From: Artemisia argyi
Lineage: Eukaryota; Streptophyta; Magnoliopsida; Asterales; Asteraceae
Length of the DNA stretch: 64,000 nucleotides
Direction of reading: 5' to 3'
Assembly (NCBI GenBank): GCA_030686995.1
Contig: CM060691.1
Coordinates: 86,673,055 to 86,737,054, forward strand
The notes under the pieces: model-generated
Database searches by the model: none
What the model was told of the DNA's origin: nothing
What the model saw: the letters and a program-made list of their open reading frames with translations, nothing else
Translations under genes and position numbers: made by a program
Part shown: piece by piece, positions 1-11,600 of the stretch
Layout: each line of letters opens with the position of its first letter
How positions within the stretch are numbered: the stretch's first letter is position 1

Positions 1-952
1 TTTGATTAGGGCCAACCCTAGGATGTAGTTGGACTGTTAAGTGGTTTGTAGAATTTTTACTCACGACTTGAGATAGAGGATGACCACCATGAGGGCATGT
101 TATGTGAGGCTAGTATTATAACGCCTGATCAACGTGATAATACTAACGTCATATAAAGTGCACTTATCGTGTCCATAGGATATCTTGAGGAGTACCTTAG
201 AGAAGTCTTAAATTTCTATTTCCGTTGGCAACAACCTGCGAATAGTAAGACTTTAGGTTCTTTCGACCTATACGTTTGATATGCCTTATCGTCGTACGAT
301 TTGATATGTTTGGATCCTCGAGATATGATTGTTGATCTCTGTATTTTGATAACGATCTTAGGGTTCATTGTAGCTTTCTACCGTCCAATGTTATCGATCG
401 AATTATTCTCTATTTGCATGAATGCCAGTGTTTATATTGAGGGGTACACATATGTTTTGCTACTTGTACGTTTCACGTCTGTGGGACCGTTACCTTATGA
501 CTTTGTGGAATAAAGATCTGAATCATGTGGAACCGAATTTGGACTATCATTGGGAATGCTTAGGAAAGTTATATTGGAAGCATGATTGTTTGAGAATTTG
601 GAAGAATAACGTCTTGTGAGTTAGACCTCGATTATTGGACCGTTTGTGATTCTTGTAAGTTTTGGGGGAGGTTTCCAATCGTCTAACTCTACCTCCTCAG
701 ATATCGCATGTTCATAACATCTTCCGTATATCTTTTCCGAGGGGATATTCCTATCATTCTCTGCATGCGACATCCTATTCATTTGATTTGACGTCACATG
801 GTATGTTCCTTTTGTGTGAAACGGAAACCATTTTAGATCAACACGATAGGGTCATGAGAAACCAAGTTTTTATGTTTGCAGAATTTGATACGTCTCCGTC
901 TAGTTGAATTTCAATTTTCAAGGACGAAAATTTTATTTTAGAGGGGAAGAGT
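1..952 (+). pseudogene. Decayed 3' end of a Ty3/gypsy retrotransposon (integrase C-terminus and polypurine tract)
   Basis: The stretch at about 662-907 still reads like the integrase C-terminal (GPY/F) part of plant Ty3/gypsy polyproteins: RLTLPPQISHVHNIF followed by ILDQHDRVMRNQVF. It is followed by a segment around 920-950 (aggacgaaaatttta then gaggggaaga), the usual spacer and polypurine tract before the 3' LTR of these elements. Upstream, 1-660 has short frames only and I recognise nothing certain in it; it is probably more of the same pol gene, mutated. No intact protein is possible. The family name comes from established motif knowledge; the exact lineage is not resolved. Confidence 0.6.
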
Positions 953-1064
953 TGTAAAACCCAGATTTCTTAAACACGTAAAATACCCAAAATACCCTTG
1001 ATCTCAAAATTATAAAACACGCTAAATATTTAAAACATTTCGTTACAAGTATAACCTAAGTACT
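953..1064 (+). mobile_element. Start of the 3' LTR of the decayed gypsy element, truncated
   Basis: TGTAAAACCC directly follows the purine-rich tract at 941-950, which is where the 3' LTR of a gypsy element should begin. Only about 110 bp remain before the sequence changes to a different LTR family. Confidence 0.45.
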
Positions 1065-1560
1065 GGTGTCAGTGAATACACACACCCTTTATTGACCAAA
1101 TTAAGACCCAAAAAGACCAAAAACTAACAAATAAATGCCAAAATATATGTGTCTTTGTGTTTTTATACATGCAGGAAAATAAATATGAGGAAAGGACAAA
1201 AACGAAGCCAAAACCGGAAAAACAAGCACGAGACGTGGAAATAGTCAAAGGCCGGAACCAGGAATGCTTAATGTCAAAATAAAGTCAAAAAGTCAAAAGA
1301 GATCCTCAAAGTTTCAAGAATTGACAAATAAAGTCCCTGGAAGATAATTTTGAAGAACTAGCAAAATTATTCCTTGGAGTTTCAAGACTTGTCAAAATGT
1401 GGTCCCTGTAAGAGATTTTGAAGAAATGTTAAGACAAGTCCTCCAAATATTCAAGAAATGTCCTTGGATAGCAAATATTGAAGTTGGCAGCTTTGGTCCC
1501 TTAAAATTAAGAAATTACAACATTGGTCCCTATACATTTTCCTACCATTACACCTAAACT
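1065..1560 (+). mobile_element. Athila-type LTR fragment related to the LTRs at 30106 and 40818
   Basis: The run TGGTGTCAGTGAATACACAC, then a 'caaaaacgaagccaaaacc' block, a 'gccggaaccagg' block and repeated 'ggtccctgg' phrases, matches the order of words in the LTR starts at 30106 and 40818 at clearly lower identity. It is cut off at 1560 by a Copia LTR. It is an older relative of the nested element further right. Confidence 0.6.
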
Positions 1561-1975
1561 TGTTGGGTTTTGAGATTCTACTGCTCAGAATTTAACTAAG
1601 TATCAAACTGCTGCTAGTATAACCAAACTGCTGCTATGAGAGACTGCTGCTGGAGAACCTACTGCTATAGAGATAGACTTGTATACACGAGTGGATAATT
1701 ATAGAATAGATTGTGTGTATATCTTATACGTTTAGAATATTCTTATCTTGTGTAGAAAGTCATTGTAAACCTAATAGGACTCCTTGGCCTATAAAAGGAG
1801 GTGCCTAGGGTTAGAGTAGGTACGTATTACTTTGTTCTCATTTTCAGTTCAAGGTTGTAAAACCCTAGCATTGTCAAGTGCTCGTATTATTAATATATTG
1901 AAGTGTCGATAGTGATTAAAATGTTCTTCTTAAGTTAAGCTTTAATATTCCGTGTTTGCTCAACTAGGATCAACA
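1561..1975 (+). mobile_element. Copia-type 5' LTR (415 bp)
   Basis: The LTR begins TGTTG and ends CAACA, a matching terminal inverted repeat. It carries a TATA box (TATAAAAG at 1790-1797) and is followed two bases later by a tRNA-iMet primer binding site. The five bases to the left are AAACT, but the partner duplication was not found, so the 3' part of this element appears lost or lies in the unresolved stretch to the right. Confidence 0.85.
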
Positions 1976-1977
1976 AG

Positions 1978-1993
1978 TGGTATCAGAGCCAGG
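1978..1993 (+). other. Primer binding site complementary to initiator tRNA-Met
   Basis: TGGTATCAGAGCCAGG is the classic plant Copia primer binding site and lies two bases past the LTR end. Confidence 0.9.
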
Positions 1994-3368
1994 TTATCTG
2001 TTGCTTCTTATGAAGTATTTTGCTAGTTGGATTTTACTCTGCTACTACATGCTATTCTACTGCTGAGTATCACTAGTACATATGCAACATGTGTTTGTAT
2101 GTTTTGTGGTTTTTGGACTAACATTTTGCAGGATAAGTTCAAATTGATGATTGTTGCTGTTTATACACAAATCTAAATAAACAAGAACAGAACAGAGTCA
2201 TTCATTCATGATTAAATCAAAAAGATTACAAACACACTGGTTAGACACAAAAGACTACCCAAGAATACAAGAGATTGCTACATCAATAGACTACTTCAAC
2301 AGACACCTATCTAAGCCTACATCAATGTCTAGGACATGGAAGACCAATAACCACTTCTCTTGTCTTTGGCAGAGGAGGGTTTGACCTTCTTGTTCTGCGC
2401 GGTGGCCTTGGTCTTGATGATTGAGGTCTTTCAGGAGTAGCAGGAGGATTGCTCTATGGTTCATCCTCGTCTGATGATGTGCAAAGAAATGGTGAAACAA
2501 GTTCTCTTGGAGGTGGTTGGATTGGGATCCAGATGAAGATGGAGACTTGGGGGACATCACACCTTTACCCCTTGAAGTGCCTGTTAGGCTAAAATTAGAC
2601 AATTAATCCCCGCCTAACGTCTAAACACCGATTAATTGACTGCCTAGATCGATGTTCCCCTTATCATTTGTCCCAAGTGTTTCCCCCCATAGCGAGAACT
2701 TAGGTCATAACAATGATGGTGGTGATTATGATGATGATGAGTAGGGATTGTGTTTATCATATTGTTTGTATGGACACTATTTTTTTTTTTTTTTTTTTTT
2801 TTGTATCTTTATTTTCAAAACTATTGCTTCGTATGATGGTTGTTTTGAGTTAATAAATGGACGATGAATTTGAATAATTTTGTATCTTTGTTTTTGTTAT
2901 TTTCCAAGTTGAGATTTGGTAGATCTTTTTGGGAAAAAAATTCCGGAAAAAAAGCTGGAAATACTACTGAAATCTGCATGTTTTGTTAAAACTTGCGGAT
3001 ACTTTTACCGACAACACATGTGGGCACTAAAGCGTGGACCTAACATTATTAATTATTAATTTAAATAATTTATAATTTATTTATTTATTTAATTCGTAAA
3101 ATTTATTTATTTATATTTTTTAAAAATATAATAATTTTAGCGACGACGCTAGGATATTGATGATGATTAAGTAGGACAAAATTCAATAGTGCCAATAGGA
3201 TCAATGAGCCCATGTTGCAAAATCTCAGTCTCTCCCTTTGGGATCAAATTAAAACATTTCTTTCACTATTTTACGCTTTTCGAAGATAAAACATTTCATT
3301 TACACAGTTATAGCTCTCAATTAAGAAAATTACCATCAAGCAAGAAAAAAGGCAAGATGATCATATCG
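1994..3368. other. Unresolved transposon debris
   Basis: No complete gene is visible. 2291-2602 holds a 103-residue minus-strand frame; the neighbouring minus-strand frame reads a proline/arginine-rich stretch (NPPATPERPQSSRPRPPRR) before a stop, resembling a gene tail. 2707-2744 on the plus strand encodes an acidic end (NDGGDYDDDE then stop). There is a poly-T tract at about 2781-2802. The words 'accgacaacacatgtgggcac' near 3010 and 'agcgacgacgct' near 3140 resemble decayed CACTA subterminal repeats. None of this is strong enough for a gene call. Confidence 0.3.
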
Positions 3369-3737
3369 TTGTATAAAGGGAAAATTGTCTAGAAATGCAT
3401 CTAACTTGCCACCTTTTGCTTTTGTATACCATGAACTTTTTTTTTCCTATAGTATACACGAACTTTCTTAATCTTCCTATTGTATACATGAATCTGACGT
3501 AGCATGGAGTTAATTACATAAATTTACATGAATCGTCCCTGTGGCTCAAAACAATTACACCATTCGTCCTTGAAACAATTACATAAAAGGTCCTTGTAGC
3601 TCAAGAGTTAAAATATTTGCATCGTTAGTCCTCATTGAGTTAAAATATTTGCATCGTTAGTTCTCATTGACTATTAAGTTAAAATATTTGCATCGTTAGT
3701 CCTCATTGAGTTAAAATATTTGCATCGTTAGTCCTCA

Positions 3738-3974
3738 CTGCCACCCACTGCCACCCACCACCGCCCACCACCACCACCGCCGCCCACCACCGCCACCCAC
3801 TAACACCCACCGCCACCACCACCACCTCCACCCACCACCACCTACCACCACCACCACCACCACCCACCTCCACCTCCGCCACCCACCACCCACACCCACC
3901 ACCTACCGCCACCACCACCCACCGCCACCACCCACCACCGCCACCACCGCCCATCACCACCACCAACACCACCG
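3738..3974. repeat. CCACC/CCGCC low-complexity block inside the MULE
   Basis: About 235 bp are almost purely cac/cca/ccg words on the plus strand. Read either way it gives only Pro/His/Thr or Gly/Trp homopolymer-like peptides, so no gene is called. It could be a captured proline-rich coding fragment or simple-sequence expansion. Confidence 0.75.
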
Positions 3975-4330
3975 ATGATTAGTTTCACTCCTTATCAAAC
4001 TAGGTAACCAGGAATGTTTTAGAAGAAAAAAACAATAATAATTACTAGTACGAAATGAGCTAAAGTAATATGTTGAATGTTTAGATAACTAGTTGCATTA
4101 TATTTTATAAACGGTGACACTTTATATATACATTTCTTCTCGAAATGCCACATTATGTAATTTCGTCCAGGGTCCTCAAAATTTACAAAAATTCATAGAC
4201 GGCCATGTAACTAATGCTATTATAACTATACTTATTAAAATTTACTATAATAATTAAGTGTGTTGTCTTAATATTTTAGAACTTATATTTTAAAAAGTTT
4301 CAAACTGCTTTATAAAAAGTTTCAAACTAC

Positions 4331-4510
4331 TGTATGAACACGGATAAAAACATATGAAAACGTGAGAAAAATAGAAGAAGCGGATAAAAACATGAGAAAA
4401 ATGAATGAAAACGTATAAAAACGGACGAACACCGATAAAAACCTATGAAAACATGAGAAAAACGGACGAAAACGTAAGAAAAACGAACGAAAAGGGATAA
4501 AAACGTATTA
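4331..4510. repeat. Degenerate short tandem repeats (aaaacg/ataaaaac words)
   Basis: Words such as 'acggataaaaacatatgaaaacgtgagaa' recur every 20-30 bases with mismatches inside the MULE, just before its right inverted repeat. The open minus-strand frame here is Phe/Ser-rich and is an artefact of the repeat. Confidence 0.6.
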
Positions 4511-5069
4511 ATAGTCAATGAGGACTAACAATGCAAATATTTTAACTCCATGAGGACTAACGATTCAAATATTTTAACTCAATAGTCAATGAGGACTAAC
4601 GATGCAAATATTTTAACGTAAGAATAGTCAATGAGGACTAACGATGCAAATATTTTAACTCAATGAGGACTAACGATGCAAATATTTTAACTCTTGAGCT
4701 ACAGGGACCTTTTATGTAATTGTTTCAAGGACGAATGGTGTAATTATTTTGAGCCACAGGGACGATTCATGTAAATTTATGTAATTAACTCCGTGCCACG
4801 TCAGATTCATGTATACAATAGTAAGATTAAGAAAGTTCGTGTATACAATAGGAAGATTAAGAAAGTTCGTGTATACAATAAGAAGAAAAAAAGTTCATGG
4901 TATACAAGGCAAGTTAGATGCATTTCTGGACAATTTTCCCTTGTATAAAACCTCAAAGGGGTTATATTTGATTGTGTTGTGTTATAATAGAATTGAAATT
5001 ATAACACTAGAGGATTGCATGTCTCTGTAGTAAAATAGCTTAGAGAATGATCAGCAACTAAGTTAGTAC

Positions 5070-5239
5070 GACCGGGAAGGGTCCCGGCCCCCTAGGCCTA
5101 AGTCCGTGTATTTTTTTGGCAATTTCATGTGTTAAAATATATATATATATATTTTTCATCTCGGCCCTCCTATCTAATGCTTTTTCGGAAAAATTTTTGT
5201 TTCGGCCCTCCCACGAAATTTTTTCTAGCTCCGCCACTG
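5070..5239 (-). mobile_element. hAT-type MITE fragment
   Basis: The right edge reads ctagctccgccactg, the reverse complement of CAGTGGCGGAGCTAG, a typical hAT-family terminal sequence in plants. The left end and an 8-bp target duplication could not be found, so this is probably truncated. Confidence 0.3.
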
Positions 5240-5670
5240 CTTTCGGCCGACCCAACGATATTAATTAGGTCTAATAAACACTCACAAGCTAAAGAGAAGT
5301 AATGTCCATGCAACTCGGGTAAATTATAGCCTGTCATTTGTAGACCTTCTCTAACTAATCAGCAATAATCATTGAAAATTTTGAGTTTCAGTTGTTTCAT
5401 GTCACATCCTTGTTTGATACTATATACTACCTCTGTTGCAAAACTAGCGACTGGTCAGCAAACATACAAAATCGCTTTATATAGATGTAATATTATTGTT
5501 TCACACATTCCACTCGAGCAAACAATATAATGTATATATGCAAAATAATAAGAGCTTTTGCTAAAACAAGCATGTAATATATAGATATAGTGAGTTCCTA
5601 ATGAACCACTATCATATGCTTTGTTCTTTGTTGGGAAGTTTCCCGCTGACTTGTCTTTCTCAGTAATCAC

Positions 5671-8600
5671 TTAATCTCTCTCTTTTGGTGACGTTGATTT
5701 TGGACTAGAAGACTTACCACCGGTTATTGCCTTCTTCACCTTGGCAATTGAATGCTTGACCTTTGAACCAACACCTGACAATATATTATGGGATTTCTTA
5801 TGAACCTTGACTTCCATATCTTTTGATGCTTCTACCATAACTGGAGTTTCAGAGCATAAACCCGAATTTTCATTATCTTCGTTATCCTCTTGTTCTTCAT
5901 TCTCTTCGTCTGTTTTAACTCCAATGTCAGCAATTTCTTCTTTTGTTGTAGCTGCTGACTCAGACTTAACTTCTACATCACTCATTTTCCCACCTTCTTT
6001 TGTAACTTCACTGCTACGTTGTGGTTCGCTGCCTGGAGCCTTAATAGATTTCAAATCTTCTGGCTCTGGATTTAACAACTTTGTAGTTGGCTCCCCTTGT
6101 GCATGTGATGCATCTACATTTTGAGCTGATATTTTACTCTCTATGCTCTCATTTTGAGGTGGTTTAGCTGAAATTTCATTTTTTGGTATTTCAGTCTTTA
6201 TTTGACTTATCTTTATAACATCACCTGTTACACCTTTATGTGAAATATCCAAGTCCTCTGTAGCTACAGTATTCACAGGTGCGTCAAGTTCCAATGGTTC
6301 CTACAAATATTACAGTTGTATTAGTTTTTAAGGTTATTTGTTACATAGTTGTGACCTTGTTTATCTTAAAAGCCTTGTTTTCTGATTATGCAGTTTATGA
6401 TTATGATGTTACCTGCTTTATTCCAGAAACCTCTTCGGTAGTTTTTCCTTTGTCGCATGTTGACCCAAGATTCATTTTTTCATCTGGTGCATCCATGGAA
6501 GATGGAACCTCAAGGTCTGCATTTCTAACTTCAAGTTTCCTTGAAGTACAGTTAGGAACTGGCACATCCATGTCAGACTGCAACTCTACATCTGAACTTT
6601 TCACCTGTTTAAGAGCAAACATATATGACAATATGATAAACAGAATTGAACATGCATGATGAAGTTGAAGGAAGTTTCATACATCTTCGATATGTGTTGT
6701 AGCATCTATGCTTTTATCTGCTTCGTTTTCCTGTTCTGTTTGATTTTCATGGTTAACAGATGGCAACGTTGCTTCTTCTGTGCTGAGATCCTGTGGTTCA
6801 ATATCAACTACATTGACAATTGCTACTTTGGTTGTATGATCAACATCCTTTTGAGCATCCTCTACAGGAGCTTCCTCAGATTGTTCTCTCTCTTCGGATA
6901 GTAAAACAGGTGAATCTTCGGTTTTTTTGTCGACTGATGTTTGTTGTGAACCACTATGCGTGAGTTCTACTTCCTCCTTGATCTCAACATCTGATTTAGT
7001 ACTGGAGATATGTTCTTGAGGCTGTACCTCTTCTCCATCTTTATTCAGCATATCCTCGATACCTTTCTGTTTTCCTTCATCGGATTCAGAACTCATATTG
7101 GGAGCTTGAAGGAATGCATCTTTTTCTTTAATCTCGTCTTCAATCTTCTCAGAGGTGATTGCAAGATCTGAATCATGTTTCACTAGAAGAATCGTGGGGG
7201 AAGCTTCTGTGCTCTCAGTTACTATTTCAGCAGCTTCATATGTAGATTCACAAACTTCAGTTGGCTTTTCAACCGTCCATTTTGGATCTAAGGTATCTTC
7301 AGTTGGCTTTTCAACCTGTTCAGTCCATTTAATATTTAGTTTATGATCATATTTTAAGCTTATAATAAAATGGATTCTAACTAATGTTGAAGGGGAAGTA
7401 AATTGTCATCTGACCTCTTCTGTTAAAGCCTTTTCTTCTGTAATTAAGTCCCTACTCAACTCTCCTTTGATTTTAAAATGTGCTTGCTTGATATTATCCT
7501 CTTTTGTATCTGGTGCACTTGAAATACATTCACTGATTATCTTCTCTTCCTCTACATTGCTTACATCCGTATGCTCAGCTGTTGCTAACATAATGCAATT
7601 TTCTTTGTCTTTTGAGTCTTCTGAACCCTCGAGTACTTCACTAACAGATGTGGGTGGTGTTTCACTTTCTGATGGACATGCAGTAGATTCTATGTTTGAT
7701 GAATCAACTTGAGGCTCTATCTTTGCCGCACCTTCTATAGATGTAATTTTTTCTTCCTTTGGTGCTTTATCTACATTATCATCTTCTAATGTTGAATCGC
7801 AACGGATATCTTCGGCAGCTGGTATATCCTCTTGAACTATCTGGCTATCTACTATCACTTCTGTCACCTCATGGTTTCCATCAGGTATGGGATCTAAGTT
7901 TGATAGCTGCTTCAAAAGTTCTCATGTTAAGATTGTTAAGATATATACACAATAAGAAAATATTACTATATTATTATCATTTTTTTTTAGATGCAGTTAA
8001 ATAGTGGTAGACTAAAAAAAATGATTTTTATGGAATCTAAGTTTTTTGTAAGCAAAAACATATCTGTTGAGTAAATATGCTAGATTTAGATAATGGAAGA
8101 AATGATGTTGATATCTGTACGGGTGCTGTTTTCCGGTCTTACCTGATCACTTGATATTTCTCTCGTTACAGTAACTTGTTCTGCATCCATGTGTGTTTCT
8201 GTTGCTGAAATAATGCACTCTTCTTTCTGGTTTGACTCTTCTGTTTTGGGCTCCACTTCAGCAATTTGTACTTCCAATACAGATGTAAGCTCTTCTGTTG
8301 GTAAGATTTCAGATGAACTTGAGGGTGTGATGTCTTCTTGAGGTTCAATATCCCTTGTATTTTTGTCTAAAACTGTATCATCTGTACTATCGTGGGACAA
8401 ATCTTCTTTCTCTTTTGTGGTATCATCTTCTTTCTTTTCCAGGATTTCTTCAACAATTTTAACCTCAGGTTGACCAAGCTCGTCATTCTTTTCTTCATCT
8501 TTTACAATGTCTTCATTCGGTTTTGTTTCTGCTGAGCTGCAAACATCAGTGGTAATGACATGCAGCAACCCATGTTGCTCCATGTTTTCGTTAGTTTCGA

Positions 8601-11600
8601 CAGTAGATTTCTCATCTTCCACACCTTCTTCAGCTTCATTCTTTTCTGTGATACTCTCATCAGGTTCCTCCTCGACACCTTCTTTCTTGATTTCTACTGG
8701 CTGTTCTGTTTTCTGCATCCAAGAGTGTCAAAGAATATTGAAATATAACACAAAAGAATTGCTCAAAAATTTTTATAATGTGACTTTTAAGGGCATTATT
8801 TCATATGTCTAACCTCATTACTTGCAATTTCTTCCATTACAATTTCTTTTTCTTCTTCCACGTAACTAGTTGTTGTTGAATTAACACACTCTTCTTTCAG
8901 CTTCAAATCTTTTGACTCGGGTACCACTTCAGGGTTCTGTACTTCAGATACAGATTCAACATTTTCTACTGGCAAATCTTCACTTTCTGCTTTTGTCTTG
9001 TCTGAATTTGAAGCATCTTCTGTTGAAGTTTCTAAGGAACTCGATGGCATGATATCTTCTTGAGGTTCTACATCTGTTGTTTCTTTTGGATCGGTAGACT
9101 TTTCCTTTGATACGTCATCAGTACCACCAATTTGTTCTTCAATGGGTTTATGCTCTAATGTGGAAATTTCAATCTCCCTTGTTCTTCCATCTACAACGCA
9201 CTGTTCTTCTTTAGTGTTATTCTCATTATCCTTTACACTGTCGAGGGACAAATCTTCATTCTTTCCTGTGATCTCGTCTTCTGTCTTTTCACTTATTGTT
9301 TCAGTTGGACTTGCTAGAATCTCCTCTTCCTTAGGGTCTTCAACCTCCGATGACATCTATTTAACATTATTTTTTAGTATAGTGATAGAAAAAAAGTAGG
9401 TCTACTTAAGTTACTTCTTTACCAACTGACCTTTTCAGTTTCTATGTACTGATCGTCTTTCTTGTTGAGTGTAGCATCTTCTTTATCTTCGGCTAAAGGA
9501 GACCCTGCTATTTCAGACAAAGTTTCAACCTCTGTGAGAATCCCCTCAGCTGATTTGCTTAGATCACCTGTCACAAAAATATCTGGTTTTAATAATAATG
9601 CAGAAGGATTTTCAAGTATTTGATCCTAGTTACGATTAATGAATCTCACCAGTCGCTTCATCTTTGTTTTCTGCTAATATCGTTTGAGTTTCACACTCTA
9701 TTCCATCATCAGCTTCCCCTGCTTCATTGTTCTGTTTTTCGAAGAGTACCTCTTCCTTGTTGTTCCCTGAATCTGTTTCATCTTCTTTAGAATTTTCTTT
9801 AACGACTTCTGAACAAGAGTCTACCTGTAGAGCGTCAACTGATTTGTCCTCTGCTTCTTCCTGAAGGACTTCTTTAGTCATTGCACTCAGATCCTGCACC
9901 TCCTCGATGTTGGCTACTGTTGTAGCATTTTGACCAATGTTTGTTTCTTGTATATCCTCATTGGATTCATTTTGTGAGCTTATTACATCTTCATTCTTTA
10001 TCGCATCATCATCATTCTTCTCTTCAGTTTCTGTAGTTTCTTCTTCGCCTTCATCTTTGGAAGGAATCATAGCTTTCTCATTTACCTTTATCTCAGAACT
10101 GCGAGAAAGATTTGGAGCTTCTACATATTCAATCTGCGCCGAACTAGTTTCTTCACATACCTCCTTGACAGTCTCCTCACAAGCCTCCTCTTCGGTGGTC
10201 CTTTCCAAAGATTCTATTTGTTGCTCCACTCTTTCCTCTGGTTCAACACTTGTTAGTATAACGTCATTATCCTCCTTTGTGCTTTCTCCGATTTCTACGA
10301 GTTTTAGTTCATTGCCTTCATCCTCGCACTTTCCTTGTAAATCCGCTTCAGAGACTGCAGCTGCATCCTGTGAGCATGTAACCTCATCCTTATCTTGGTC
10401 TTTGTCTGATATTTTGAGCTCTTGTTCCGTTTCTTGAACTTCATCTTTGCTTAAAATTGATATTTCCTTCTCATTTTGATTCACATCTGAACTATTGGAA
10501 AGGTCTATCACTTCTTCAGGTACGGTATTATGGAAGTCCTTCTCTTCAATTTGTGTAGCTTCTTCTTGAGCTTCTTCTGGCGTTGAGATACACACATCCT
10601 TTTCTTCACTTGGTTTGATTTCTTCTATAGATACCTCTTGCTCGTTTTTTGATGAAATTTCGCTGACAATTTCCTTGGGCATTTCTTTATCCTCATACTC
10701 GCTTGCCTGTATGAAGAACTGGTTTGAGTAAATGACAATAATGAAATAAACGACAGATAAGTATAATATCTAGGTTCAAAGTATCTTTGTGGAAACTTAT
10801 TTTTATGTTTTTTCAAAAATTTATGATCAGGCAGTTGGTATAGATTATAAAATAGCATAGTTTATCTGAAGTATCCCCATCCCCACTCCGCCACCTTGAG
10901 ATCCGACCAAACCATAACATTAATTTTGTTTTGAAGAGCTAAACCAAACCATTAACTACCTCTTGAGCATCAATTGATTTGTCCTCTGTTTCTTCCTTGA
11001 GGATCTCCGTAGGTATTGCACTCATACCAGGTCCCTCCTCAGAATAGGAAACTGCGGTAACATGTTGTGCAATCGTTGTTTCTTTTATATCCTCGTTGGC
11101 AGCGTTTTGTGAGCTTGTAAGATCTTCCCCACCATTTTGGCTCTTTTCTGATATGTCAAGCTCTTGTTCAGTTTCTTGATCATCCACTTTGATATCCTTC
11201 TCTGACACAATCTCTTCACATATTCCCTTTTCCACAGGGCTTCCTAATTTCTTTGTTTGACTATCATCACTCTCAACAACCTCTTGAGCGTTCTTTTCCT
11301 CGTTTTCTATACTTTCTTTTTCCAGTATTGTTTGTGTTGAGATGCAAACATCAGTGGGAGTAGCATTTTGTGCACTTGCAACGTCATCCTCACCTTCATC
11401 CTTTTCTAGCATGTTGACCGCTTGGTCATGTTCTTGATCTTCATCTTTGTTCGAGACTGTTATTGGGATGGAAGTTTCATATCCAACCGTCTCTGATTTC
11501 TCTTCTTCACATACTTCCTTGATTGAGGGCTTGTCAGACTTTTCATTTTGACTATCATCACTCTGAGTAGCAACTTCTTCATTCTTTTCTTCATGTTCTA

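Larger units (their letters stand above)
3378..4940. mobile_element. Non-autonomous Mutator-like element (MULE) with long terminal inverted repeats
   Basis: The left end GGGAAAATTGTCTAGAAATG is repeated inverted at the right end (…gacaattttccc, 4929-4940). The inverted match runs roughly 360-430 bp on each side (about 3378-3735 against 4513-4940). The element is bounded by a perfect 9-bp duplication, TTGTATAAA, at 3369-3377 and 4941-4949, which is the size made by Mutator transposases. The interior has no transposase: it holds a CCACC-rich low-complexity block and a degenerate short tandem array. It needs an autonomous MULE elsewhere to move. Confidence 0.85.

Noticed and set aside
2980..3165. 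A second CACTA element end near 3 kb
   Set aside because: Words such as agcgacgacgct resemble CACTA subterminal repeats, but no CACTA terminus or array was found.
3703..3972. Glycine/tryptophan-rich minus-strand ORF (89 aa)
   Set aside because: It is the reverse reading of the CCACC simple-sequence block inside the MULE; the composition is an artefact of the repeat.
9937..10437. 166-aa plus-strand Ser-rich ORF and similar plus-strand ORFs across 5.8-20.5 kb
   Set aside because: They are antisense shadows of the acidic exons: Glu/Asp codons read backward give Ser/Phe/Leu.
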